Assembly (NCBI GenBank): GCA_046351325.1
Contig: JAXLYR010000025.1
Coordinates: 45,916 to 109,915 of the forward strand
Direction: 5' to 3'
DNA: 64,000 nt
From: Xiheicaenibacterium sp046351325
GTDB taxonomy: Bacteria; Myxococcota_A; Polyangia; Polyangiales; Polyangiaceae
Shown: positions 24,845-33,403 of the stretch, in pieces
Layout of the letters: each line of letters begins with the position of its first letter
Position numbering within the stretch: the stretch's first letter is position 1
Program-made: the position numbers and the translations under genes
The notes under the pieces: model-generated
What the model was told of the DNA's origin: nothing
What the model saw: only the letters and a program-made list of their open reading frames with translations
Databases searched by the model: none

Positions 24845-27800
24845 ATGACGAAGACGAGCGAGCTAGCTGGTTATTACCGGCTCGAAATTCCGGAGCGGCG
24901 AGCCAAGGCCGCGGAGGCCGCGGGCCTCGAGGAGGGCGCGCTCGACCTCGTCAGCGCAGGCCTGAACCTCTCCGACGATCAGGCCGACCACATGGTCGAG
25001 AACGCCATCGGCGTCATGGGGCTGCCCCTCGGCATCGTCGTCAACATGCGGCTCGACGGTCGCGATCACCTCGTGCCGATGGCCGTCGAAGAGCCGAGCG
25101 TCATCGCTGGCTGCAGCTACGCGAGCAAGCTCCTGCGCGCGGGTGGGGGCGTCACGTCGACGACCTCGGCGCCGCACATGATCGGGCAAATCCAGGTGCT
25201 CGACGTGCCTCACCCGCACGCCGCCGAGCAGGCGATCGCCGCGGCGAAGGGTGAGCTCCTCGCCCGGGCGAACGCTTCGAACCCCGCCCTCGTGAAGGCC
25301 GGGGGCGGCGCTATCGATATCGAAGTGCGGCATTTGGCGCCGATGGATGCGTCCGATCCGTGCGGTCCGATGGTCGTGCTCCACCTCGTCGTCGACGTGC
25401 GCGACGCGATGGGCGCGAACGCGATCAACACGATGTGTGAAGAGCTCGCGCCGCGCATCGCGGAGCTCACCGGCGGGCGCGTCGGCTTGCGGATCCTGTC
25501 GAACCTCGCCGATCGGCGCACGGTCTCGGTCGAGGGTCGCATCCCCGTGAGCGCCCTCGAGGGCAAAGGCCTCGACTCGGGCCTCGCATTGGCGAAGGCC
25601 ATCGAGGAGGCGAGCGTGTTCGCCGAGCGCGACCCCTACCGCGCGGCCACGCACAACAAGGGGATCATGAACGGCATCGACGCCGCGCTCATCGCGCTCG
25701 GCCAGGATTGGCGCGCGGTCGAGGCCGGCGCGCACGCCTACGCCGCGCGCAGCGGGCGCTACACGGCGCTCGCGCAGTGGCGCGTCGAACAGGTCGACGG
25801 CTTGGGCCTCGCGCTCGTCGGCCGCATGACGCTGCCGATGGCCGTGGGCACGATCGGCGGGGTCGTCAACGTTCACCCCGGGGTCAAGGTCTTGCGACGG
25901 GTCGCGGACATCGGCTCGACGAGCGAGCTCTGTGGCCTGCTCGCAGCGACCGGCCTCGCGCAGAACGTCTCGGCGCTGCGCGCCCTCGCCGCCGAGGGGA
26001 TCCAGAGCGGGCACATGCGCCTGCACGCGCGCAACATCGCGATCCAAGCGGGCGCGACGGGTGAGGAGATCCAGCTCGTCGCCGATCGGATCGCCGATCA
26101 GAAGCGCGTGACCGTCGAGGCCGCGATCGCGGCGTTGGAGCTCGTGCGCGGCGGAGCGGCGCCGGCCGCTACGGAAACGATAGCGCCGCCCGCGGCGACG
26201 ACCGAGCCGCCCATGTCGGGTGAGCGTGCGTCGCAGGACGCGACGCCGGCGATCGAGGTGTCCTTCGACGCGCGCGCCGACCGGACGTTCTGCGATGAGC
26301 TCCTCCCGGGCGTGTCGCGCACGTTCGCCCTGTCGATCCAGGCCCTGCCTGACTCGCTGCAGGCGGCGATCTGCGTTTCGTATTTGCTTTGCCGCGTCGT
26401 CGACACCGTCGAGGACGACCGCTCGAAGAAGCCGTCCGAGCGCGCGCAGCTCTTCGATGCGTTCGACCGAGCGCTCGAGACCTCGTCGCGCGGCGACGTC
26501 ACCGCGGGCGCGACGTTCGAGGCGCTCGCGATCGGGGCGAAGCTCGGGCAGAGCGTCGCCGAGCAGCGCCTCTGCGGGGGCGCGGGCGCCGTCTTCCGCA
26601 CGTTCGCGCGGCTGCCGGCGGAGCAGCGCACCGCGATCCTCCCGAGCGTCGCGGAGATGTCGCGCGGCATGCGCGCCTACTCGGAGCGCGCGGACGCGCA
26701 GAACGGGCTGCGCCTCAAGGACGTCGAGGACCTGGAGAAGTACTGCTACTACGTCGCGGGGACGGTCGGTGAGCTCCTCACGGCGCTCTTCGGGCTCACG
26801 TATCCCATCGACGAGACGCAGCGAAAGGAGCTCGAGGCACGGAGCATCCCGTTCGGCCTCGGCCTCCAGCTCGTCAACATCCTGAAGGACGTCGCCGAGG
26901 ACGCCGTGCGCGGCGACTGCTTCTTGCCGGTGAAGCAAGCGGCTCAGCACGGCATCGATCTCGATCAGATCCTGATGCCGACCGAGCGCGCGAAGGGCAT
27001 CGCGCTCCTGCGCATGCTCTCGGCGCGGGCGCGCGTGCACCTCGACAAGGCCGAGGAGTACACGCTGCTCTGGCCCGCCGAGCACGCGGGGCAGGTGCGG
27101 CTTTTCTGTTCGGTGCCGCTCGCGCTCGCGCTCGCGACCCTGCGCGAGATCGAGCTCGGCGACGACGCGCTCCTGCCGGATCGCGCGCCGACCGTGACGC
27201 GCGCCCTCGTGATGCGCGTCTTCGAAGACGCCGTTTCGGCCTGCAGCATCCACGAGCCGCAAGCGAGCAACGCCGCGCTCACCGCGCTCTTCGGTCGCGC
27301 GCGCGCCGGCGTCGTCGGTCGCCCGGCGCGCCCCTCGACCACGCTGACCCGCCCGCCCACGGTCCCTCCCCCGTCGAGCACCACCGCCCCGGCGGAGAGC
27401 TCGCGTGAACCGCAGCAAGCAGCTCCCACCTCCCACAGGATCGAAGCCATGTCCGACTCCCCCAACCCCGAATCGAGCTCTGCGAACAACGGCCCACGGC
27501 CGCGATCGCATGGCCTGCAGCCTCGGCGCGAGCTCGGCCAACGCATCCTCGTCACAGGCGCTTCGGGCCACGTCGGCGCGAACCTCGTGCATCGCCTCCT
27601 GCGCGACGGGCGCGACGTGCGCGTGTTCATCCAGCACAACGACCCGGCGCCCGCGATCGACGCCATCGAGGCAGCGCTCGGCAAGCGCGTCGAGCGCGTC
27701 AACGGCGACCTGCGCTTCTTCAACGAGGTCGCGCCCGCGACCCGCGGGATCGACCACGTCTTCCACGTAGCCGCGCGCGTCTCGACGCTGAACGGCAGCG

Positions 27801-28669
27801 ACGCCGATCTCAAGGATATCTACGACTCGAACGTCATCGGCACCGCCAACGTGCTGCGCGCAGCAGGCGACTCCGGGGTGAAGCGCACGGTCGTCACGGG
27901 CTCGCTCAGCGCGGTCGGCTACGACCTCGACGATCCGTCGAAGCCGAGCGACGAGTCGATGCCGTTCTATCCGTTCACCGAGCACCTCCCCTACGGCCGC
28001 ACGAAGTCGCTCGTCGAACACGAGACCTTGAAGGCCGTCGTCGAGGGGATCGACGCCGTGATCGCGACGTCGTGCGCGGTCCTCGGTCCGTGGGACTACG
28101 TGCCCTCGCGCATGGGCCGCACGCTGCTCGACTTCGCGAACGGCAAGCTCAACGCGTACCTCCCGGGCGGGTTCGACTTCGTCGCATCGCACGACCTCAT
28201 CGACGGTCACATCCTCGCCGCCGAGCGCGGTCGCAGCGGGCAGCGCTACATCCTCAGCACCGAGTTCGCGACGGTCGACCAGCTCATGGACCTCTTCGAG
28301 GAGGTCACGGGTCGACGCCGGCCGCGCTTGCGCCTGCCGCCCACCGTGATGGCGGGCGTCGCGCGCGTGAACTCGCTCGTGATGTCGACCTTCTTCCCCG
28401 ACGTCCCGCAGCGCTTCACGCCCCACGCAGTTCGCTTGCTCGGCATGCAGCGCAAGGCCGACACCACGAAGGCCCAGACCGAGCTCGGATACAAGCCGAC
28501 CACCATCCGGACCGCGATCCACGAGGCTTACGCGCAATTCGCAGAGCGCGGGCTCGTACCGAATTTCGCGGGCCGCACCACGTCGGGGCCCGCCTCCGAG
28601 CGCCCCCAAGCAGAAGGCGCCGGCCCCGAGTCGAAGACCGCCGGCAAGAAAGAAGGAGCCGCAGCGTGA
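24845..28669 (+). CDS. Three-domain fusion: HMG-CoA reductase, squalene synthase, 3-beta-HSD/SdmB-like SDR
   Basis: 1274 residues, uninterrupted. Residues 1-~435 are a class II HMG-CoA reductase: DAMGANAINT near 187, the catalytic Lys in HNKG near 272, PMAVGTIGGVVNVHP and the LHARNIAIQAGA His region. Residues ~473-835 are a squalene synthase: first Asp motif DTVEDD near 520, second NILKDVAED near 678, plus CYYVAGTVGELL. Residues ~893-1250 are an extended SDR: TGASGHVG near 904 and YGRTK near 1050, like 3-beta-hydroxysteroid dehydrogenase/C-4 decarboxylases. Both linkers are Pro/Ala/Thr/Ser-rich and each contains a Met (residues 457 and 869) that may mark the start of an ancestral separate gene. 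Enzymatic order fits mevalonate supply, squalene formation and later sterol C-4 processing. The start has a GGGGGCGAG upstream. Confidence 0.9.
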   Translation: MTKTSELAGYYRLEIPERRAKAAEAAGLEEGALDLVSAGLNLSDDQADHMVENAIGVMGLPLGIVVNMRLDGRDHLVPMAVEEPSVIAGCSYASKLLRAGGGVTSTTSAPHMIGQIQVLDVPHPHAAEQAIAAAKGELLARANASNPALVKAGGGAIDIEVRHLAPMDASDPCGPMVVLHLVVDVRDAMGANAINTMCEELAPRIAELTGGRVGLRILSNLADRRTVSVEGRIPVSALEGKGLDSGLALAKAIEEASVFAERDPYRAATHNKGIMNGIDAALIALGQDWRAVEAGAHAYAARSGRYTALAQWRVEQVDGLGLALVGRMTLPMAVGTIGGVVNVHPGVKVLRRVADIGSTSELCGLLAATGLAQNVSALRALAAEGIQSGHMRLHARNIAIQAGATGEEIQLVADRIADQKRVTVEAAIAALELVRGGAAPAATETIAPPAATTEPPMSGERASQDATPAIEVSFDARADRTFCDELLPGVSRTFALSIQALPDSLQAAICVSYLLCRVVDTVEDDRSKKPSERAQLFDAFDRALETSSRGDVTAGATFEALAIGAKLGQSVAEQRLCGGAGAVFRTFARLPAEQRTAILPSVAEMSRGMRAYSERADAQNGLRLKDVEDLEKYCYYVAGTVGELLTALFGLTYPIDETQRKELEARSIPFGLGLQLVNILKDVAEDAVRGDCFLPVKQAAQHGIDLDQILMPTERAKGIALLRMLSARARVHLDKAEEYTLLWPAEHAGQVRLFCSVPLALALATLREIELGDDALLPDRAPTVTRALVMRVFEDAVSACSIHEPQASNAALTALFGRARAGVVGRPARPSTTLTRPPTVPPPSSTTAPAESSREPQQAAPTSHRIEAMSDSPNPESSSANNGPRPRSHGLQPRRELGQRILVTGASGHVGANLVHRLLRDGRDVRVFIQHNDPAPAIDAIEAALGKRVERVNGDLRFFNEVAPATRGIDHVFHVAARVSTLNGSDADLKDIYDSNVIGTANVLRAAGDSGVKRTVVTGSLSAVGYDLDDPSKPSDESMPFYPFTEHLPYGRTKSLVEHETLKAVVEGIDAVIATSCAVLGPWDYVPSRMGRTLLDFANGKLNAYLPGGFDFVASHDLIDGHILAAERGRSGQRYILSTEFATVDQLMDLFEEVTGRRRPRLRLPPTVMAGVARVNSLVMSTFFPDVPQRFTPHAVRLLGMQRKADTTKAQTELGYKPTTIRTAIHEAYAQFAERGLVPNFAGRTTSGPASERPQAEGAGPESKTAGKKEGAAA

Positions 28670-29772
28670 GCCCTCCCAACTTCAGCGAAGCCAAGAACCG
28701 CCGCGAGAAGGTCCGCGCGGCGGGCATGGACCCCAACTACTGGTACGCGGTCGAGCAAGACAAGAACCTCGAGCGCGGCAAGGTCCAGCGCGTCACGTTC
28801 TGGGGCACGCACGTCGCCCTCTATCGGACCGAGTCAGGCGCCGTGCGTGCGATCGAAGACCGGTGCGCGCATCGCCACCTGCCCCTCTCGATCGGCCAGG
28901 TAAAAGGCGAGCAGATCGCGTGTCAGTATCACGGCTGGTCGTTCGATCGCGACGGCAAGCTCGCGGAGGTCCCGCACGAGCTCTTCGGCATGGCGATGCC
29001 GCAGTGCAAGCTGCGGACGTATCCGGTGAAGGTCCGCTACGGGCTCATCTTCGTGTTCTTCGGCGACAAGGATCGCGCCGAGTCCGTGCCGATGCCGGTC
29101 ATCCCCGATCTCGAGGGCCCCGACCCGTGGGCGTGCGTCCCGATCGACGCGACGTGGAAGGCCCACCACTCGATGATCATCGACAACGTCAGCGACTTCA
29201 CGCACGCGTACCTGCATCGCAAGTACAAGCCCTTCAGCGACGCTCGGCTCGCGTCGCTCGAGCCCACCGAGGACGCGGTCTATCTCTCGTACGACACCAA
29301 GGTCGGCTACGGGAAGATCTCCGGCCTCTTCGTGGACCGGCGCCGGGTCAACACGAACCACATGAAGCTCGGGTACCAGTACCCGTATCAGTGGTCGAAC
29401 ACCGACGATCAGATCAAGCACTGGCTCTTCGTGCTTCCGATCGACGAGCGCACGACGCGCAGCTTCTTCCTCTTCCACTTCAAGGGCTTCAAGGTCCCGC
29501 TGCTCCCGTTCGCGCTGCCCCGTCGTGCGATGGAGCCCATCCTCCACGTCGCGAACCGCCTGCATATTCGGCCGCTCCTCAACCAAGACGGTGAGGCCGT
29601 CGAGGCCGAGCAGCTCGGGTGGGAGAAGTACTGGTCCGAGCCCATCGCCGAGCTCTCCCCCGCAGTGCACGCCTTCCAGAACCTCACCATCAAGAAGTGG
29701 GAGCAGCACCTGGAGCGCGAGGCCGCGAAAAAGCTCGTGCCCGTCAAACGGGCCGCCGCGCAGGCCGGCTGA
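28666..29772 (+). CDS. Rieske-type oxygenase, SdmA-like (probable sterol C-4 demethylation)
   Basis: 368 residues. The GTG at 28666 overlaps the stop of the fusion gene (GTGA) and has AAGGAG 7 nt upstream. The Rieske [2Fe-2S] ligands are C67-x-H69 (CAHRHLPLS) and C86-x2-H89 (CQYHGWSF). The mononuclear-iron site is near 173-184 (DNVSDFTHAYLHRKY). A C-terminal region with LFHFKGFKVPLLPFALP is hydrophobic. In Methylococcus capsulatus a Rieske oxygenase, SdmA, acts with the SDR-superfamily protein SdmB to remove a sterol C-4 methyl. Here the equivalent pair is an oxygenase gene overlapping a gene that carries an SDR domain. The electron-transfer partners are not in the window. Confidence 0.85.
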   Translation: MSPPNFSEAKNRREKVRAAGMDPNYWYAVEQDKNLERGKVQRVTFWGTHVALYRTESGAVRAIEDRCAHRHLPLSIGQVKGEQIACQYHGWSFDRDGKLAEVPHELFGMAMPQCKLRTYPVKVRYGLIFVFFGDKDRAESVPMPVIPDLEGPDPWACVPIDATWKAHHSMIIDNVSDFTHAYLHRKYKPFSDARLASLEPTEDAVYLSYDTKVGYGKISGLFVDRRRVNTNHMKLGYQYPYQWSNTDDQIKHWLFVLPIDERTTRSFFLFHFKGFKVPLLPFALPRRAMEPILHVANRLHIRPLLNQDGEAVEAEQLGWEKYWSEPIAELSPAVHAFQNLTIKKWEQHLEREAAKKLVPVKRAAAQAG

Positions 29773-29786
29773 TCAGGCGGTGGTGA

Positions 29787-29813
29787 GCAGCGCAGCGCGC
29801 GACCCTGCGCTGC
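29787..29813 (+). terminator. 9-bp stem hairpin between Rieske and epoxidase-cyclase genes
   Basis: GCAGCGCAG (29787-29795) pairs with CTGCGCTGC (29805-29813) across a 9-nt loop, 14 bp after the Rieske stop. There is no T-tract. It may attenuate read-through into the downstream fused epoxidase-cyclase gene, which would then need its own promoter in the ~75 bp that follow. Confidence 0.5.
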
Positions 29814-29890
29814 GCGCTTGACCAGCCCGCGGTTCTGTACGAGTTTCGTCGCGTTGCTGACTTAGTAAACAGATACCGGAGTAGCCCTCG

Positions 29891-32800
29891 ATGCGCAGAG
29901 ACATCAAGTCATACGACGTGGCGATCATCGGTGCGGGGCCCGTCGGCTGCGTCACCGCGCTCGCCTTCGCGGCGCGCGGCGCCGACGTCCTTCTCCTCGA
30001 GGCCAACCCCAAGGCTTGTGGGGCTCGCCTCGCTGGCGAGTGGCTGCACCCCGCGGCGGTCGAGGTCTTGAACCGAGTCGGCGTCGATCTCACGTCGAGC
30101 CGTCCCTACGCGACGGGCCGCGGCTTCGTCGTCTACCCGGACGACGGCTCGCGACCGATCGCCCTGCCCTACGCGAACGGCGAGTTCGGCTGGGGGCTGC
30201 ACCACGAGCGGCTCGTGGATCTGCTCCGGGCGAAGGTCTCGAACCACCCCAGCATCGAGTACCTCGAGTACGCGAAGGCCACGCGCATCGTCGGGCAGAA
30301 CCTCACCTACCAAGGCAAGGGCGGGGCGATGCGGACGATCTACGCTGACCAAATTGTAGGTGCAGCGGGCCGCTCGAGCGTCGCGCACTCGGCGCTCGGC
30401 ATCGGGGCGAGCTCAGGCACCTACTCGCGCATGGCCGGCGTCCTGCTCGAGGATTGCCGCGTCCCGTTCGAGGGCTTCGGGCACGTCATCCTCGGCGCGC
30501 TCGGCCCGATCCTCATGTATCGGCTCTCGCAGGACACGGTGCGCGTCTGCATGGACGTACCGCTCGCGCTCCGCATGACCCGCGACAAAGAGGTCACGCT
30601 CTTCGAGGCCTACGGTCGCGCGATGCCCGAGACGCTGCGCCAACCGTTCCGTCGCGCGCTGCTCCGCGGCGACATCTCGTGGGCGACGAACCAGACCCGC
30701 GCGCGCGTGCACTTCGGCCGGCCCGGGCTCGCCCTCGTCGGCGACGCCGTCGGTCACCACCACCCGCTCACGGCGCTCGGTATGACCCTCGGGTTCAACG
30801 ACGGCATCTCGCTCGCGAACGCTTCGAGCTTCCAGTCGTATCGCCGCGAGCGCGCGTTCAACACCCGCGTCCCCGAGATGCTCGCGGTCGCGCTCTACGA
30901 GGTCTTCGCCGACACGAGCGACGAGGTCATCGCGATCCGCCGCGCGGTCTACGATCTCTGGCGCGAGAGCCCGACCGAGCGCTTCCGCACGATGCGCTTC
31001 CTGTCGGGCCGCGAGACGAGCCCGCTCTTCTTCGGGAACTCCTTCCTCAAGGCCATTCGGATCGCGACGCGGCGCCTCGTCAACCAGGGCTTCGCCACGT
31101 CCGAGTGGGGCCACGTCGGCAACATGACCGAGGAGCTGAGCTCACGCATTCGTTGGCTCTTCGCAGGGGCGCTGCACCTCTCCGACCCGCGCCCGACGAA
31201 GGACCTGCCCCGCGGCGCCGAGGAGCGCTACGCGGGGGCGCTGCGTGCGTCCGCCGCGAAGGCCGACGTCGTCGAGCTCCCGAGCGCGACGAACCACGCG
31301 GCACGCACTGGCCAGGATCGCTTCGACCCATCAATCGCGCTCGAGCGCGGGTTGCGCGCGCTGCAAGGGCGCCAAGACGTCGACGGCTCGTGGGAGGGTG
31401 AGGTCTCGTGGTGCCCGATCCTCGCGGCGCAGTACGTCCTCGCGTGGCACGTGATGGGTCGCCTGAAGCCTGGGAAATCGGCCGCGATCGACGAGAAGCG
31501 ACGCCGTCGCCTGCTCCTCCATTTCGAGCGCACCAGGCTCGCGGACGGGCTCTGGGGTCTCTCCGAGGTCTCCGATCCGAGCCTCTTCGTCACGACGCTC
31601 GTCTACGTCGCAGCGCGCTTGCTCGGGGTCGCAGCGGACGCGCCGCTCCTCGCGGGTGCGCGCTCGTTCTTCGAGCGCGAGGGTGGCGTCGTCGCGATCC
31701 CTTCGTGGGGCAAGGTCTGGCTCGCGATCCTCTCGCTCTACGAGTGGTCCGGCGTGAACCCCGTCGTCCCAGAGCTCTGGTCCCTGCCGGAGCGAATGCC
31801 CGTCCACCCCTCGAACTTCTACTCACACACGCGCCACGCCTATCTCGCGATGGCGGTGCTCTACGCCGAGCGCTTCCAGACCCCAGTCTCCACCCTGATC
31901 GAAGAGCTGCGCGGTGAGCTCTACCCGCAGGGCTACCACACGGTGGACTTCAGCGTCGCGCGCTCGGCCCTGCGCCGTGAGGATCTCTTCGCCGAGCCGA
32001 GCCGCCTGCTCCAGACCGCGTACGACGCGCTCGCCGTGTTCGAGAAGACCCAGAGCGAGGCCTCGCGGCGAGACGCCGTGAGCGAGCTCCGCGCGTCCAT
32101 CCGATGGGAGCTCTCGACGACGAGCCACACGTCGCTCTCGCCCGTGAGCGGGCTCTTCAACCTGCTCGCGCTCTACGTCGCCGACGAGGGCGACTCGGAG
32201 ATGCTCCAGGGCCTCGAGAACTTCAACAACTGGATTTGGGAGGACGACAAGGACGGCGCCCGCGTCGCTGGCGCACGCTCGGCGATTTGGGACACCGGCT
32301 TCGCGATGCAAGCGCTCTCTCAGGCGCGTTCCTTGTACGACGTTGAAGAAAACCTCGCGCGCGCCGATCGCTTCCTCGCCGGGCAACAGATCCGGACTTC
32401 CTTCCCCGGCTTCGAGAAGCACTACCGCATCGATCCTTGCGGGGGATTCCCCCTCTCGTGGGGCTGGCACGGCTGGCCCGTCAGCGACGCCACCGCCGAG
32501 GCCGTCATCGCGCGGACCCGCGCGAACGTCGCAGGCGGCCCCGCCGACGACGATCTCGCGCAGGCCGCCGAGTTCATCCTGCGCGCCCAATCTCCAGATG
32601 GCGGCTTCGGCAGCTACGAGCCGAAGCGCATGCGCATCTCACTCGACTGGATGAACCCAGCCGAGATGTTCGGCGACGCGATGACGGAGCACTCGCACGT
32701 GGAGTGCACCGCGTCGGCGCTCATCGCGCTCTCGACCATCGCCCGCGAGCGCCCGCAGCTGCTCAGGCGGCCCTCGCTCGCGGGCCTACCGCAGGCCATC

Positions 32801-33331
32801 GAGCGCGCGATTCGCCATCTCCGGGTCATGCAAAAGCCCGAGGGATGCTGGCAGGGCGCGTGGGGCGTGCATTTCATCTACGGCACGATGTTCGGGATTC
32901 GGGGTCTGCTCGGCGCCGGTATCCCGGCTACGGACCCCGCAATCCGCAAGGCCACTGCCTGGTTGAAGCTGCACCAGCGACCGGACGGCAGCTGGGGTGA
33001 GCGACACGCGGTGCACGCGACCGCGTACGTGGAACACGACGAGGGTCAGGTCGTGCAGACCGCGTGGGCGATGAGCGCCCTCCTCGAGGCGCACGACCCC
33101 GATTGGGACGCGCTCGAGCGCGCAGCCCGCTTCCTCGCACGCGCGCAGCTCGGCTGCGGCGAGTGGCCGAAGCAGGCGCCGCACGGGGTGTTCTTCCACA
33201 CTGCGGTGCTCGACTATGCCCTCTACCGCAGTTACTTCCCCGTTCTCGCGCTCAGCCAATACGAGGCTCGCCGGCGAGAGCGGACTCGGTTCCTCGACGA
33301 GATGAAACGGGGAATGGTCGCGGCCGAGTAG
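29891..33331 (+). CDS. Fusion of squalene-epoxidase-like flavoprotein and oxidosqualene cyclase
   Basis: 1146 residues. Residues ~1-430 are a class A-type FAD monooxygenase: IIGAGPVGCVTALAFA near the N-terminus, and GDAVGHHHPLTALGMTLGF near 284, which matches the squalene epoxidase motif GDAxxxRHPLTxxGMT. From ~475 to the end is a triterpene cyclase with QW repeats (QDVDGSWEGE, SPDGGFGSY, PEGCWQGAW, RPDGSWGER). It has HGWPVSDATAE at 860-870, the position of the OSC VSDCTAE motif, and lacks the DxDD of squalene-hopene cyclases, so it cyclises oxidosqualene. It is preceded by a hairpin and ~75 bp, so it may have its own promoter. In most bacteria the two enzymes are separate, usually adjacent, genes. 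Confidence 0.9.
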   Translation: MRRDIKSYDVAIIGAGPVGCVTALAFAARGADVLLLEANPKACGARLAGEWLHPAAVEVLNRVGVDLTSSRPYATGRGFVVYPDDGSRPIALPYANGEFGWGLHHERLVDLLRAKVSNHPSIEYLEYAKATRIVGQNLTYQGKGGAMRTIYADQIVGAAGRSSVAHSALGIGASSGTYSRMAGVLLEDCRVPFEGFGHVILGALGPILMYRLSQDTVRVCMDVPLALRMTRDKEVTLFEAYGRAMPETLRQPFRRALLRGDISWATNQTRARVHFGRPGLALVGDAVGHHHPLTALGMTLGFNDGISLANASSFQSYRRERAFNTRVPEMLAVALYEVFADTSDEVIAIRRAVYDLWRESPTERFRTMRFLSGRETSPLFFGNSFLKAIRIATRRLVNQGFATSEWGHVGNMTEELSSRIRWLFAGALHLSDPRPTKDLPRGAEERYAGALRASAAKADVVELPSATNHAARTGQDRFDPSIALERGLRALQGRQDVDGSWEGEVSWCPILAAQYVLAWHVMGRLKPGKSAAIDEKRRRRLLLHFERTRLADGLWGLSEVSDPSLFVTTLVYVAARLLGVAADAPLLAGARSFFEREGGVVAIPSWGKVWLAILSLYEWSGVNPVVPELWSLPERMPVHPSNFYSHTRHAYLAMAVLYAERFQTPVSTLIEELRGELYPQGYHTVDFSVARSALRREDLFAEPSRLLQTAYDALAVFEKTQSEASRRDAVSELRASIRWELSTTSHTSLSPVSGLFNLLALYVADEGDSEMLQGLENFNNWIWEDDKDGARVAGARSAIWDTGFAMQALSQARSLYDVEENLARADRFLAGQQIRTSFPGFEKHYRIDPCGGFPLSWGWHGWPVSDATAEAVIARTRANVAGGPADDDLAQAAEFILRAQSPDGGFGSYEPKRMRISLDWMNPAEMFGDAMTEHSHVECTASALIALSTIARERPQLLRRPSLAGLPQAIERAIRHLRVMQKPEGCWQGAWGVHFIYGTMFGIRGLLGAGIPATDPAIRKATAWLKLHQRPDGSWGERHAVHATAYVEHDEGQVVQTAWAMSALLEAHDPDWDALERAARFLARAQLGCGEWPKQAPHGVFFHTAVLDYALYRSYFPVLALSQYEARRRERTRFLDEMKRGMVAAE

Positions 33332-33403
33332 TCTCCAGATCTCCGCTTGCCTGACTCCCCCCCTCGTGGTCTTCTCGAACGCCTGTTTTCGAGGAGGGGT
33401 TCA

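Noticed and set aside
26260..27360. Phytoene synthase (CrtB)
   Set aside because: DTVEDD, CYYVAGTVGELL and the association with HMG-CoA reductase, epoxidase and cyclase favour squalene synthase; phytoene synthase cannot be fully excluded by eye.
24863..28609. Very long open frame on the minus strand opposite the HMG-CoA reductase fusion
   Set aside because: Its sequence is low in hydrophobic cores, rich in Arg/Glu/Asp/Ala and has no family motif. It is the usual shadow of a GC-biased gene on the other strand.
29814..29890. Promoter for the epoxidase-cyclase gene (TTGACC at 29818)
   Set aside because: No -10 element at suitable spacing could be seen, so it is not listed as a feature although a promoter here is plausible.
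31315..33331. Squalene-hopene cyclase
   Set aside because: The DxDD protonation motif of hopene cyclases is missing; the aligned position reads VSDATAE, as in oxidosqualene cyclases, and an epoxidase is fused to it.
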